Part shown: in pieces, positions 1 through 8,909 of the stretch | How positions within the stretch are numbered: position 1 is the first letter of the stretch | Layout of the letters: each line of letters begins with the position of its first letter | Origin: an uncultured Acetobacteraceae bacterium | Lineage (GTDB): Bacteria > Pseudomonadota > Alphaproteobacteria > Acetobacterales > Acetobacteraceae | Length of the DNA: 64,000 nucleotides | Direction of reading: 5' to 3' | NCBI GenBank assembly: GCA_943912335.1 | Contig: CALTUD010000013.1 | Span: forward strand, 34,746-98,745 | Made by a program: the position numbers and the translations under genes | The notes under the pieces: generated by a model | What the model was told of the DNA's origin: nothing | Database searches by the model: none | Seen by the model: the letters and a program-made list of their open reading frames with translations, nothing else

Positions 1-77
1 TCGCCCCTGGTCAGCGACGAGACGGCATCGGCCAGCCATTCGGGAAGAACGGGAGTTGCGATAGGATCGTTCGGCAT
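1..77 (-). CDS. Partial CDS, unknown function (N-terminus only)
   Basis: Only the first 25 codons lie in the window. Reading leftward from an ATG at 77-75 gives MPNDPIATPVLPEWLADAVS and then runs off the edge. I cannot assign a family. The gene is divergent from the TetR regulator with only 27 bp between the two start codons. This layout often marks a repressor and its target, but the gap is short for two promoters, so the true start may lie further into the gene. Confidence 0.4.
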   Translation of the reverse strand, partial: MPNDPIATPVLPEWLADAVSSLTRG

Positions 78-104
78 GATCAGCCATTCCTCGAATTAAG
101 GACC

Positions 105-737
105 ATGAGTCCGAAAACCTATAGCATAACGGACCCCAGGTCCGAAAGAGGCGGGGCGCGTCGCGGCCGACCGGCCGCCGATCCGGCGCGTATGCTTGCG
201 GCCGCCGAAACCCTCTTCCAGGCGGCGAAACAGCCCGGATCGGTCACGATGGAGGAAATCGCCGCCGCGGCCGGTGTCGGCAAGGGAACCGTGTTTCGTG
301 CCTTCGGCACCCGCGAGGGCCTGCTCGACGCGCTCTGGGCGGCGAAAGGCGCCGATCTGAGGGCGCGGCTGGAACCCGCGCAGGCGGAGACGACCGAAGC
401 GGCGACGTTCGAGACGCTGCTCGCGTGTCTCGACGCGCTCCTCGTCTTCAAGATCGCCAACCGCCATCTGGTACGGGCGCGGGAAGGCGCGCCGGACCTG
501 GCCCGTTCGGAGAATTACCGCTGGGCGCGCCGCGTTCTCCGCACGCTGCTGGACCGCGCGGCACCCCGGGCGCCCACGGACCGCGTCGCCTATGCCGCCG
601 AGCTGATGCTCGCGGGGCTCCACGTCGACCCGATCGAGCACCTGCTGGAACAAGGGCTCACGGAGCGGGCGCTGCGCGATACACAGCGCTTCCACGCCGA
701 AGCCATCGTCGAGACGCTGCGCCAATGGCCGGCCTGA
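105..737 (+). CDS. TetR-family transcriptional regulator
   Basis: This 210-residue protein has the TetR layout. An N-terminal three-helix DNA-binding domain spans about residues 28-75, including TMEEIAAAAGVGKGTVFRAF, the usual HTH core. A helical ligand-binding and dimerisation domain follows and is too variable to name an inducer. The arginine-rich N-terminal arm (residues 12-25) precedes the HTH. The start is ATG 105. The gene points away from the cut-off gene at the window edge, its most likely target, and converges on gcvP with about 30 bp between stop codons. Family assignment is firm; ligand and regulon are unknown. Confidence 0.9.
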   Translation: MSPKTYSITDPRSERGGARRGRPAADPARMLAAAETLFQAAKQPGSVTMEEIAAAAGVGKGTVFRAFGTREGLLDALWAAKGADLRARLEPAQAETTEAATFETLLACLDALLVFKIANRHLVRAREGAPDLARSENYRWARRVLRTLLDRAAPRAPTDRVAYAAELMLAGLHVDPIEHLLEQGLTERALRDTQRFHAEAIVETLRQWPA

Positions 738-767
738 CCACCGTCAGGACCGGCCCCGGATGAAAGC

Positions 768-3650
768 CTATTCCGCCGCTTCGGCGTAGGTCTCCATCGG
801 CGGGCAGGAACACACGAGGTTCCGGTCGCCATAGGAATTGTCGAGCCGACCCACGGGCGGGAAATACTTGTCCTGCGCCGTCACGCCGCCGGGCAGACAC
901 CCCGCCTCCCGGCTGTACGGACGATCCCACCCGCTCGACACCAGATCCGCCAGCGTATGCGGCGCATGGCGCAGCGGGCTGGCGTCCACCGCCATCTCGC
1001 CGTTCTCCACCGCCTCGATCTCGGCACGGATGGCCAGCATCGCATCGCAGAACCGGTCCAGCTCGACCCGGCTTTCCGACTCCGTCGGCTCGATCATGAA
1101 GGTGCCCGCCACCGGGAAGCTCACCGTCGGCGCATGGAAACCATGGTCGATCAGGCGCTTGGCGATGTCGTCCACGGTGATGCCGTGCTTGTCCTTGAAC
1201 GGACGCAGATCGACGATGAACTCGTGCGCCACGCGGCCCTGCGCGCCCCGATACAGCACCGGATAGGCGCCCTCGAGACGCTTCACGATGTAGTTCGAGT
1301 TCAGGATCGCCACCTGCGTCGCGCGGCGCAGCCCGTCCGCCCCCATCAGCAGCATGTAGGCATAGGAGATCGGCAGGATCGAGGCCGACCCCCAGTTCGC
1401 CGCCGACACGGCATGCGCGCCGCCCCGGTCCGGACGACCGGGCAGGAACGGCGCCAGATGCGCGCCGACGCCGATCGGGCCCATGCCGGGACCGCCGCCG
1501 CCATGCGGAATGCAGAAGGTCTTGTGCAGGTTGAAATGGCTCACGTCGGCGCCGAACGCGCCCGGACGCGACAAACCCACCTGGGCGTTCAGATTGGCCC
1601 CGTCCAGATAGACCTGCCCGCCGGCCTCGTGCACCAGATCGCAGATCTCCCGCACCTGCTCCTCGAACACGCCATGCGTGGACGGATAGGTGATCATGAT
1701 CGCCGCGAGCTGGTCGCGATGCTGCGCGATCTTGGCGCGCAGATCGCCCACATCCACGTTGCCCTCGCGGTCGCAGCCCACCACCACCACGCGCATGCCG
1801 ACCATATGGGCGGAGGCCGGGTTGGTGCCGTGCGCCGAAGCCGGGATCAGGCAGATGTCGCGATGCGCCTCGCCCCGCGCGCGGTGATAGCCGCGGATCG
1901 CCAGAAGACCGGCATATTCGCCCTGGGCGCCCGAATTGGGCTGCAAGGACACGGCATCGTAGCCGCTCACCGCGCAGAGCTTCGCTTCCAGATCGGCGAA
2001 CAGCTCCGCATAGCCCTCGGCCTGGTCGGCTGGCGCGAACGGATGCATGTCGCAGAAGCCCGGCCAGGTGATCGGCATCATCTCCACCGTGGCGTTCAGC
2101 TTCATGGTGCAGGAGCCGAGCGGGATCATGGTCCGGTCCAGTGCCAGATCCCGGTCCGACAAACGGCGCAGGAAGCGCAGCATCTCGGTCTCGGAATGAT
2201 GGGTGCGGAACACCTCGTGCTCCAGCAGCGCCCCGCTCCGGCGCAGCTCCGCCGGGATCGCATCCTCCGCCGACAGGGATGCCTCGTCCGGCTGCCCGCC
2301 GAAGGCCTGCCACACGGCGCGGATGATCTCCGGCGTGGTGGTCTCGTCCAGGCTGACGCCCAGCCGCCCGTCATCGATCCGGCGCAGATTGATGCCCGCG
2401 TCGAGCGCGCGCGCCAGGATCGCATCGGTCTCGGTTCCGGTCTTCACCGTCACCGTGTCGAAGAAGCGGTCGTTCTCCACCGCGCAGCCCAGCGCGCGCA
2501 GACCCGCCGCCAGGACCTGCGCCCGGCGCGCCACGTGCGACGCGATCGCGCGCAACCCGTCCGGGCCGTGATGCACCGCATACATCGCGGCGATCACCGC
2601 CAGCAGAACCTGCGCGGTGCAGATGTTGGAGGTCGCCTTCTCGCGGCGGATATGCTGCTCGCGGGTCTGAAGCGCGAGGCGATAGGCCGGACGCCCGGCC
2701 GCGTCGATCGACACCCCCACCAGACGCCCCGGCATGGAGCGCTTGAACGCGTCGCGCACCGCCATGTAGGCCGCATGCGGCCCGCCATACCCCATCGGAA
2801 CGCCGAAACGCTGCATCGAGCCGATGGCGATGTCCGCGCCCAGCGCACCCGGCGAGGCCAGCAGAACCAGCGCCAGCGGATCGGCCGCCATCGCCACCAG
2901 CGCGCCCGCCTCGTGCAGACGGGCGATCAGCGCGCGCGGATCGCGGATGCGGCCATGGGTGTCGGGATATTGCAGCAGCGCGCCGAACACGGCCCCAGCG
3001 TCGGCCGTTTCCGGATCGCCCACGACGAGGTCGATGCCCATCGGCTCGGCCCGGGTCCGCAGCACCGCCAGGGTCTGCGGATGCACGCCCGCATCGACGA
3101 GGAAGCTGTTGCTCTTCGCCTTCGCCATGCGCTTGGCCAGCGTCATCGCTTCCGCCGCCGCCGTCGCCTCGTCCAGAAGCGAGGCATTGGCCACGTCGAG
3201 ACCGGTCAGGTCGCAGACCAGGGTCTGGAACGCCAGAAGCGCTTCCAGGCGACCCTGGCTGATCTCCGGCTGATACGGGGTATAGGCCGTGTACCAGGCC
3301 GGATTCTCCAGGATGTTGCGCTGGATCACGCCGGGCAGGATGGTGCCGTGATAGCCCTGGCCGATCAGCGAGGTGAGAACCCGGTTGCGCCCGGCCATGC
3401 CGCGCAGCCTGGCCAGAACCGCCGTCTCGGTCAGCCCTTCGCCCAGACCCGCCGCCGACCAGGCGTCGTCCCAGGCCCCCGGCGCCATGCGGATCGAGGA
3501 CGGCACGGTTTCCGCCGTCAACGCTTCCAGATCGGCCGCGCCGATCACGCGCAACATCGCTGCGACCTCGGCCGCATCCGGGCCGATATGCCGCTTGGCA
3601 AACGAGTCGCCCGATGCGCTCGTGCCGGCCCAGAGTGTCTGCTCGGTCAT
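768..3650 (-). CDS. gcvP: Glycine dehydrogenase (decarboxylating), glycine cleavage P protein
   Basis: GcvP is the PLP enzyme that decarboxylates glycine and passes the aminomethyl group to lipoyl-GcvH. The 960-residue product matches the fused one-chain form of the family. It begins MTEQTLWAGTSASGDSFAKR, followed by the conserved RHIGP motif. The N-terminal half holds GYHGTILPGVIQRN and YTAYTPYQPEISQGRLE. The C-terminal half carries the PLP-lysine motif in HFNLHKTFCIPHGGGGPG. ATG 3650 is preferred because the reading frame upstream is antisense to gcvT. It is the last gene of the leftward sdaA-glyA-gcvT-gcvP operon, 14 bp after gcvT. No gcvH lies in the operon or the window, so the partner H protein must be encoded elsewhere. 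Confidence 0.97.
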   Translation of the reverse strand: MTEQTLWAGTSASGDSFAKRHIGPDAAEVAAMLRVIGAADLEALTAETVPSSIRMAPGAWDDAWSAAGLGEGLTETAVLARLRGMAGRNRVLTSLIGQGYHGTILPGVIQRNILENPAWYTAYTPYQPEISQGRLEALLAFQTLVCDLTGLDVANASLLDEATAAAEAMTLAKRMAKAKSNSFLVDAGVHPQTLAVLRTRAEPMGIDLVVGDPETADAGAVFGALLQYPDTHGRIRDPRALIARLHEAGALVAMAADPLALVLLASPGALGADIAIGSMQRFGVPMGYGGPHAAYMAVRDAFKRSMPGRLVGVSIDAAGRPAYRLALQTREQHIRREKATSNICTAQVLLAVIAAMYAVHHGPDGLRAIASHVARRAQVLAAGLRALGCAVENDRFFDTVTVKTGTETDAILARALDAGINLRRIDDGRLGVSLDETTTPEIIRAVWQAFGGQPDEASLSAEDAIPAELRRSGALLEHEVFRTHHSETEMLRFLRRLSDRDLALDRTMIPLGSCTMKLNATVEMMPITWPGFCDMHPFAPADQAEGYAELFADLEAKLCAVSGYDAVSLQPNSGAQGEYAGLLAIRGYHRARGEAHRDICLIPASAHGTNPASAHMVGMRVVVVGCDREGNVDVGDLRAKIAQHRDQLAAIMITYPSTHGVFEEQVREICDLVHEAGGQVYLDGANLNAQVGLSRPGAFGADVSHFNLHKTFCIPHGGGGPGMGPIGVGAHLAPFLPGRPDRGGAHAVSAANWGSASILPISYAYMLLMGADGLRRATQVAILNSNYIVKRLEGAYPVLYRGAQGRVAHEFIVDLRPFKDKHGITVDDIAKRLIDHGFHAPTVSFPVAGTFMIEPTESESRVELDRFCDAMLAIRAEIEAVENGEMAVDASPLRHAPHTLADLVSSGWDRPYSREAGCLPGGVTAQDKYFPPVGRLDNSYGDRNLVCSCPPMETYAEAAE

Positions 3651-3664
3651 CGGACTATCGATTC

Positions 3665-4825
3665 TTAACGCTTGTAGGTGGGGGGAACGAACGGGGTCGG
3701 GCTCACGGTCACGGAAACCGGACGGCCGCGCAGTTCGGACAGGAGAACGGTGCCCGGCTGGGCCAGGGCGGTCGGCACGTAGCCCATCGCCACGGGCGCC
3801 TGCAGCGTCGGCCCGAACGCGCCGGACGTCACGTGGCCTACCGGCGTGGTCGGATCGTCCGGCAGGAACAACGGCGCACCCGCCCGCAACGGCGCGCGGC
3901 CGTCCGGGCGCAGACCCACGCGGCGGCGCGCGGCCCCGTTCTCCAGCTCGGCCAGAATGCGCGCGGCGCCGATGAACCCGTCGCCCCGCACGCCGCCGAA
4001 GCGGCGGCTCTTCTGGATCGCCCATTCCAGCGCCGCTTCCACCGGGCTGGTGCCGGTGTCGAGATCGGAACCGTACAGGCACAGACCGGCTTCGAGGCGC
4101 AGGCTGTCGCGCGCGCCCAGACCGATCGGCAGAACGCCGGGCTGCGCCAGCAGGCGGCGCGCGATCGCCTCGGCCGCACGGGCCGGCATGCCGATCTCGA
4201 ACCCGTCCTCGCCGGTATAGCCGGAGCGAGACACGGTGCAGTCATGCCCGTCGATCGAGAGGCGGCGGAAATCCATGAACCGCATCGCCGTCACTTCGGG
4301 CGCCAGGGCGGCCAGAGCCGCCTCCGCGCCCGGACCCTGCAACGCCAGCAGCGCCCGGTCGGCCTGGAACACGATCTCGCAATCCGCGCCCAGATGCTGC
4401 TGCAGATGCGCCAGATCGGCCAGCTTCGGCCCGGCATTCACCACCAGGAACAGACGATCCTCCTCGGCGGCGACCATCAGATCGTCCGAGATGCCGCCTT
4501 CCGGCGTGGTGAACAGCGCATAACGCTGCCGCCCCGGCTTCAACGCGACGATATCCGCCGGCACCAGACGCTCCAGCGCCAGAGCGGCATCCTGCAGCTT
4601 GCCCGAGCGATGGCGCAGGCCGATCTGGCCCATGTGCGACACGTCGAACAGGCCGCAGGCGGAGCGCACATGGGTGTGCTCGGTCATGATCCCGGTCGGA
4701 TACTGCACCGGCATCTCGTAGCCGGCGAACGGCACCATGCGGCCGCCCAGCTCGAGATGAAGCGCATGCAGCGGCGTGCGCGACAAAGGCTCCGGCGTCA
4801 CCGCCGCGATGGCATGCTCGTCCAT
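3665..4825 (-). CDS. gcvT: Aminomethyltransferase, glycine cleavage T protein
   Basis: GcvT transfers the one-carbon unit from aminomethyl-GcvH to tetrahydrofolate and releases ammonia. The 386-residue protein begins MDEHAIAAV and contains LFDVSHMGQ, LALQGPGAEA and SRSGYTGEDGFEIGMPA, all hallmarks of the T-protein folate-binding fold. The C-terminal beta-barrel holds GHVTSGAFGPTL and IALGYV-like segments (VAMGYVPTAL). Its ATG (4825-4823) overlaps the glyA stop codon as TGATG, so translation is probably coupled. With glyA beside it, the methylene-THF made here can convert a second glycine to serine. Expression should follow the upstream glycine riboswitch. Confidence 0.96.
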   Translation of the reverse strand: MDEHAIAAVTPEPLSRTPLHALHLELGGRMVPFAGYEMPVQYPTGIMTEHTHVRSACGLFDVSHMGQIGLRHRSGKLQDAALALERLVPADIVALKPGRQRYALFTTPEGGISDDLMVAAEEDRLFLVVNAGPKLADLAHLQQHLGADCEIVFQADRALLALQGPGAEAALAALAPEVTAMRFMDFRRLSIDGHDCTVSRSGYTGEDGFEIGMPARAAEAIARRLLAQPGVLPIGLGARDSLRLEAGLCLYGSDLDTGTSPVEAALEWAIQKSRRFGGVRGDGFIGAARILAELENGAARRRVGLRPDGRAPLRAGAPLFLPDDPTTPVGHVTSGAFGPTLQAPVAMGYVPTALAQPGTVLLSELRGRPVSVTVSPTPFVPPTYKR

Positions 4826-6123
4826 CAGGCAGCCTTCGCACCGGCGGACGCGGTACCGGCGCCGTAGAGCGGGAAGCGCTTGCACAAGGCCTTCACCGAC
4901 GCATGCGCGGCGTTCTCCGCCGCCGAATTGTCGTCCGGATTCTGCTTCAGCCCGTCCAGGACGTCGGCGATCAGGTTCGCCACCTCGCGGAACTCGGCTT
5001 CGCCGAAACCGCGCGTGGTGGCGGCAGGCGACCCCAGGCGGATGCCGCTGGTCTGCGCAGGCGGCAGCGGATCGTAGGGGATGCCGTTCTTGTTGCAGGT
5101 CAGGCCGGCCCGCTCCAGGGACGCTTCCGCCGCCTTGCCGGTCACGCCGGCACGACGCAGATCCAGCAGAACCAGATGCGTGTCGGTGCCGCCCGTCACC
5201 AGCTCGTGCCCGCGCGCCACGAGCTGCTCGCCCAGCACACGCGCATTCACCACCACCTGGGCGGCATAGTCGCGGAAATCCGGACGCAGAGCCTCGCCGA
5301 ACGCCACCGCCTTGGCGGCGATCACATGCATCAGCGGCCCACCCTGCTGGCCGGGGAACACCGCCGAATTGATCTTCTTGGCCAGGGCCTCGTCGTTGCA
5401 CAGGATCATGCCGCCGCGCGGACCGCGCAGGGTCTTGTGCGTCGTCGTGGTCGCCACATGCGCGTGCGGGAACGGGCTCGGATGCGCGCCGCCCGCCACG
5501 AGACCGGCGAAATGCGCCATGTCCACCATCAGAAGCGCGCCCACCTCGTCGGCGATGGCGCGGAACCGGGCGAAATCGATCTGGCGCGGAATCGCCGAAC
5601 CGCCGGCGATGATCAGCTTCGGCTTGTGCTCGCGCGCCAGGCTCTCGACCTGGTCGTAATCCAGCAGACCGTCCTGGCGGCGCACGCCGTACTGCACGGC
5701 GTTGAACCACTTGCCGCTCATGGTCGGCTTGGCGCCGTGCGTCAGATGGCCGCCGGCATCGATCGCCATGCCGAGAAAGGTGTCGCCCGGCTTCAGCAGC
5801 GCCATCATCACGGCGCCGTTGGCCTGCGCGCCCGAATGCGGCTGCACGTTGGCGTAGCCGCAGCCGAACAGCTTGGTCGCGCGCTCGATCGCCGCCGTCT
5901 CGACCACATCAACCTCGGCGCAACCGCCGTAATAGCGCCGGCCCGGATAACCCTCGGCGTATTTGTTGGTCAGCACCGAACCCTGCGCAGCCAGAACCGC
6001 CGGAGACACGATGTTCTCGCTGGCGATCAGCTCGATGCCCTCGTCCTGACGCACCAGCTCGGCCGACAACGCGTCGGCGATCAGCGGATCGTCGCGGAGC
6101 GAGCGGGAAAAGAAGTCCGACAT
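4825..6123 (-). CDS. glyA: Serine hydroxymethyltransferase
   Basis: This PLP enzyme interconverts glycine plus methylene-THF with serine plus THF. The 432-residue length is typical of bacterial SHMT. Diagnostic segments are ELIASENIVS near the N-terminus, NKYAEGYPGRRYYGGC, HFAGLVAGG and the PLP-lysine motif TTTTHKTLRGPRGG. The start chosen is ATG 6123 because AAGGA lies about 7 bases upstream; an in-frame ATG six codons earlier (6141) has no such site. It overlaps gcvT by one base at the stop. Its place between sdaA and the cleavage genes makes the operon a route from glycine through serine to pyruvate. Confidence 0.97.
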   Translation of the reverse strand: MSDFFSRSLRDDPLIADALSAELVRQDEGIELIASENIVSPAVLAAQGSVLTNKYAEGYPGRRYYGGCAEVDVVETAAIERATKLFGCGYANVQPHSGAQANGAVMMALLKPGDTFLGMAIDAGGHLTHGAKPTMSGKWFNAVQYGVRRQDGLLDYDQVESLAREHKPKLIIAGGSAIPRQIDFARFRAIADEVGALLMVDMAHFAGLVAGGAHPSPFPHAHVATTTTHKTLRGPRGGMILCNDEALAKKINSAVFPGQQGGPLMHVIAAKAVAFGEALRPDFRDYAAQVVVNARVLGEQLVARGHELVTGGTDTHLVLLDLRRAGVTGKAAEASLERAGLTCNKNGIPYDPLPPAQTSGIRLGSPAATTRGFGEAEFREVANLIADVLDGLKQNPDDNSAAENAAHASVKALCKRFPLYGAGTASAGAKAA

Positions 6124-6134
6124 GGTGCTATCCT

Positions 6135-7592
6135 TCAGCATTCGACGTGGTTGACCGCGAGGTTGACCGGAAGGCGGCAGGTCACGGCAAGCCCGCCCAG
6201 GCTGGTTTCCTTGTATTTCGAACGCATGTCGTCGCCGGTCTGGCGCATGGTCTCGATCACGGCGTCCAGCGAGACGATGTGCTGCCCGTCGCCGCGAAGG
6301 GCAAGATAGGCCGCGTTGATCGCCTTCACCGCCCCCATCGTGTTGCGCTCGATGCAGGGCACCTGCACCAGACCGCCGATCGGATCGCAGGTCAGGCCCA
6401 GATTGTGCTCCATGCCGATCTCGGCCGCATTCTCGACCTGCGCATCCGTGCCGCCCAGAACCGCGCACAAAGCGGCGGCGGCCATGGAACACGCCACCCC
6501 CACCTCGCCCTGGCAGCCCATCTCGGCCGCGGAGATCGACGCGCGCTTCTTGTAGAGAAAGCCGATCGCCGCCGCCGTCAGCAGGAAACGCCGCGCACCC
6601 GCCGCGTCCGCGCCGGGGGTGAAACGCTCGTAGTAGCGCAGAACAGCGGGCAGAACCCCGGCAGCGCCGTTGGTCGGCGCCGTCACCACCCGGCCGCCGG
6701 CCGCGTTCTCCTCGTTCACGGCCAGAGCCCAGAGGCTTACCCATTCGAACACGTCCTGCGGACCGGGCGTGCGATCGGCGGCCTCCAGCGCCGCCTTGAT
6801 CGCACCGGCACGGCGACGCACGCCGAGCCCGCCCGGCAGAATGCCGGACGCGCTGCAGCCGCGATCGATGCAGCCCGACATCGCCCCCGCCACGGCATCC
6901 AGAAACGCGTCGGTCTCCGCCTCGGAACGCCACACGGTCTCGTTGACCGACACCACCCCGGCAATGCCCAGACCGGACACGGTCGCCCGGTCCAGCAGCT
7001 CCTCGCCGGACGCGAAGGGGAAGGGCTGGCGCACATTGGCCGCCACCGGCGGCACGCCCGCTTCCAGAACCACCCCGCCGCCGATCGAATGGAACACGCG
7101 CTCCATCGCGCTGCCGTCGGCGAAGCCGCAGGTGAACAGAAGCGTGTTGGGATGGCCGGGATGGAAGGTGTCGCGGTCGAACACCAGATCGCGCGCCTGG
7201 GCGAACGGCACCGGGACGCGGTCGCCCAGCACCAGCGTCCCGCTCTCCGCGATCGCACCCAGCAAAGCCGGCACACGGTCGGGATCGATCCCGTCCGGCG
7301 CCCAACCTGCCAGACCCAGGATCACGGCGGTGTCGGTGGCATGGCCATGACCGGTCAGGGCCAGGGAGCCGTAGAGGCGGCAATGCACCGAGACGGGCAC
7401 GGTGCCCCGCTCGTCCGCCGTTTCGATCGCCGCCTGCGCGAACAAGCGCCCGGCCCGCATCGGACCCACGGTGTGCGAACTCGAAGGACCGATGCCGATC
7501 GTGTAGAGATCGAACACGCTGATCGCGCGGGCGAGCATGTCGCCGTTGGGGCGGCGTTCGGTGCGCAGGTCGGTGGTGTCGGCGTCGGTCAT
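6135..7592 (-). CDS. sdaA: L-serine ammonia-lyase (L-serine dehydratase), iron-sulfur type
   Basis: SdaA deaminates L-serine to pyruvate with a [4Fe-4S] cluster. The single-chain 485-residue product is a little longer than the usual 455-460. It contains the family signatures IGIGPSSSHTVGPMRAG at the N-terminus and, near the C-terminus, GLTCDPIGGLVQVPCIERN, which supplies cluster cysteines. MGCQGEVGVACSMAAAA and HNLGLTCDP are also present. ATG 7592 is used; a second ATG at the MLARAISVFDL segment would give about 467 residues. It is the first gene after the glycine riboswitch, so serine breakdown is tied to glycine level here. Confidence 0.96.
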   Translation of the reverse strand: MTDADTTDLRTERRPNGDMLARAISVFDLYTIGIGPSSSHTVGPMRAGRLFAQAAIETADERGTVPVSVHCRLYGSLALTGHGHATDTAVILGLAGWAPDGIDPDRVPALLGAIAESGTLVLGDRVPVPFAQARDLVFDRDTFHPGHPNTLLFTCGFADGSAMERVFHSIGGGVVLEAGVPPVAANVRQPFPFASGEELLDRATVSGLGIAGVVSVNETVWRSEAETDAFLDAVAGAMSGCIDRGCSASGILPGGLGVRRRAGAIKAALEAADRTPGPQDVFEWVSLWALAVNEENAAGGRVVTAPTNGAAGVLPAVLRYYERFTPGADAAGARRFLLTAAAIGFLYKKRASISAAEMGCQGEVGVACSMAAAALCAVLGGTDAQVENAAEIGMEHNLGLTCDPIGGLVQVPCIERNTMGAVKAINAAYLALRGDGQHIVSLDAVIETMRQTGDDMRSKYKETSLGGLAVTCRLPVNLAVNHVEC

Positions 7593-7654
7593 GGCACGGC
7601 GCTCCCGGGTGCGATCCTTGGTGCGATCGCCGGGGAACGGACGAAACGGTCCGT

Positions 7655-7830
7655 CAACGCGCCCCTTCTGTTTGCTTTGCCTGAGATCGTTATCCCGTCG
7701 GCGGACGCTCCCGCGGGGAACGCCTCTTTCCAGAAGTTCGAACCGATGCGGTCCTTCTGCCTGAGAGTTTCCGGGGCGGTTGCTCCTTCGGCGCCGGCCG
7801 GACCGAAGCCCCGCCGATCTCTCCCACATC
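7655..7830 (-). promoter_or_regulatory. Tandem glycine riboswitch in the sdaA-glyA-gcvT-gcvP leader
   Basis: Read on the minus strand, two aptamers lie in series. The first (about 7830-7748) starts GGGAGAG, then has CCGAAGGAGCAA and ends with CTCTCAGGCAGAAGGAC. The second (about 7737-7660) starts GGAAAGAGGC and has CGATCTCAGGCAAAGCAAAC followed by AGAAGGGGC. These match the conserved blocks of both glycine aptamers: GGAGAG, CCGAAGG-GCAA and TCTCAGGCA-AAGGAC. A short linker joins them, as in cooperative tandem riboswitches. Just downstream, 7654-7637 can form a 6-bp hairpin (ACGGAC/GTCCGT) that may be part of the expression platform. Glycine riboswitches usually turn cleavage genes on when glycine is high. 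Confidence 0.93.
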
Positions 7831-7839
7831 GATGCCGGC

Positions 7840-7868
7840 TTCATCGCAGCCGGCAGGAACGGTGTCAA
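7840..7868 (-). promoter_or_regulatory. Candidate sigma-70 promoter of the glycine operon
   Basis: On the minus strand a perfect -35 box TTGACA (7868-7863) is followed after 17 bases by GATGAA (7845-7840), a weak -10 match. Transcription would start near 7832, right at the 5' edge of the first aptamer. That placement supports the call more than the -10 sequence does. Confidence 0.6.
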
Positions 7869-8044
7869 TCAAAGAGACTCGGGCAAAGAGACACGGGACG
7901 CACCTCCAGCCAGACGGTCGCGTCCTGCCTGATGTGGACGACGCGGCGGACATGTCGGCCCTCCCGACGGAGACGGTTCTGTGCAAGCCTGCAACGATCA
8001 AGGAGCGTGCGGATCAACGAAGCGTCCGGTCGTGGAAGGCGTCG

Positions 8045-8596
8045 ATGATCCGCCGAAATGCGAAAGGCCCCATGTCGCGACGACTGCTCGTCCTGCTCCG
8101 GGAAACCTTCGTTCCTTCCTTGCTCGTGGCGCTTCTCTCCGGGCCGATCGCGGCGTCGTTCCTTGTTCTTGGCGCGTGCGCGCTCGAGCTTCGGAAAAAT
8201 CTCTTTCAAGCTCCCGGCTACGTCGCCGCCTGGTCGAACGTCACGCTGGCGTGGTCGGATTTTTCCATGAGCCTGATGGTTCCGGTTCTCGGTCTGATCG
8301 GCTCTTTCGCGCTCTGGAAAACGACCTTGTCGTTCGGCTTCGTTTCTGCTCTCGCCCAGCATTGGGCAGGCCCATCCCGGCGAACCTCGATGGTAGTCGG
8401 CGCGATCTATGGTGGCGTCTGGGCCGTCTTATGCCGAATAATCCATGTGGCCGAAGGCTCGGCCTGGATCCGCGCGGCATCGTTGATCGAAGACGTGGCT
8501 GTAAGCATCGCGATCGGCACGATCGTCGGCCGTCTCCTTCCATGGCGCTACCTGATTCGGTCCTGGTGGGAACCGGCCGAGAAGCGAGCCGAATAA
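8045..8596 (+). CDS. Small integral membrane protein, unknown function
   Basis: The 183-residue product has four likely membrane helices: about residues 14-45 (LVALLSGPIAASFLVLGACA), 70-100 (MVPVLGLIGSFALWKTTLSF), 115-135 (VVGAIYGGVWAVLCRI) and 148-165 (VAVSIAIGTIVGRLLP). I do not recognise the family. ATG 8045 is preferred because GGAAGG lies 5 bases upstream; ATG 8072 (MSRRLLVLL) is the alternative. An in-frame extension back to 7832 runs through the riboswitch promoter region and looks non-coding. It is divergent from sdaA. The context gives no functional hint. Confidence 0.6.
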   Translation: MIRRNAKGPMSRRLLVLLRETFVPSLLVALLSGPIAASFLVLGACALELRKNLFQAPGYVAAWSNVTLAWSDFSMSLMVPVLGLIGSFALWKTTLSFGFVSALAQHWAGPSRRTSMVVGAIYGGVWAVLCRIIHVAEGSAWIRAASLIEDVAVSIAIGTIVGRLLPWRYLIRSWWEPAEKRAE

Positions 8597-8909
8597 CGAA
8601 CCGCGATCATGGCCCGTGACGCGCCGACGATGTCGCCATCGCGGACGGCGTGCGGCGGAGGTCGTTCTGTCGCTGAAGGGTAGGACACAGTCGAGAAAGG
8701 AGATCGTGTCGACCGGATCGCGGCGGGGGGCCGTCTTTCTCCAGCCGGGCGCGCGGCGGGAGCGGCGTGATGCTTGGAAGGGGAGGCGACACTGCAGTCT
8801 CTTGCGGGCATTAAATTACACCATGTATGATAATGTGACCACGATCCCGTGGCGGTGGTTCCCCGTGCGGTTTCCGGGGCGGGGCAGGGCGTCGAAACGA
8901 CGGGGCGTC
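8597..8909. other. Intergenic stretch upstream of the ROK regulator
   Basis: These 313 bases hold no convincing gene. An open frame enters the ROK gene from 8616, but its predicted residues are arginine-rich and unlike any N-terminus. The only structure I see is the AT-rich patch at 8802-8834, listed as a promoter. Confidence 0.5.
8802..8831 (+). promoter_or_regulatory. Candidate sigma-70 promoter for the ROK regulator
   Basis: TTGCGG (8802-8807) and TATGAT (8826-8831) are 18 bases apart, and GATAAT overlaps at 8829-8834. The patch is strikingly AT-rich against its surroundings and lies about 80-110 bp before the likely start codon. No operator could be defined. Confidence 0.5.

Noticed and set aside
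957..3668. A 900-codon open frame on the plus strand across gcvP
   Set aside because: It is exactly antisense to gcvP, rich in His, Arg and Gln, and shows no domain; such frames arise from GC-rich third positions.
8616..8909. N-terminal extension of the ROK regulator back to 8616
   Set aside because: The extension is arginine-rich, spans the likely promoter at 8802-8831 and is not part of a ROK protein.
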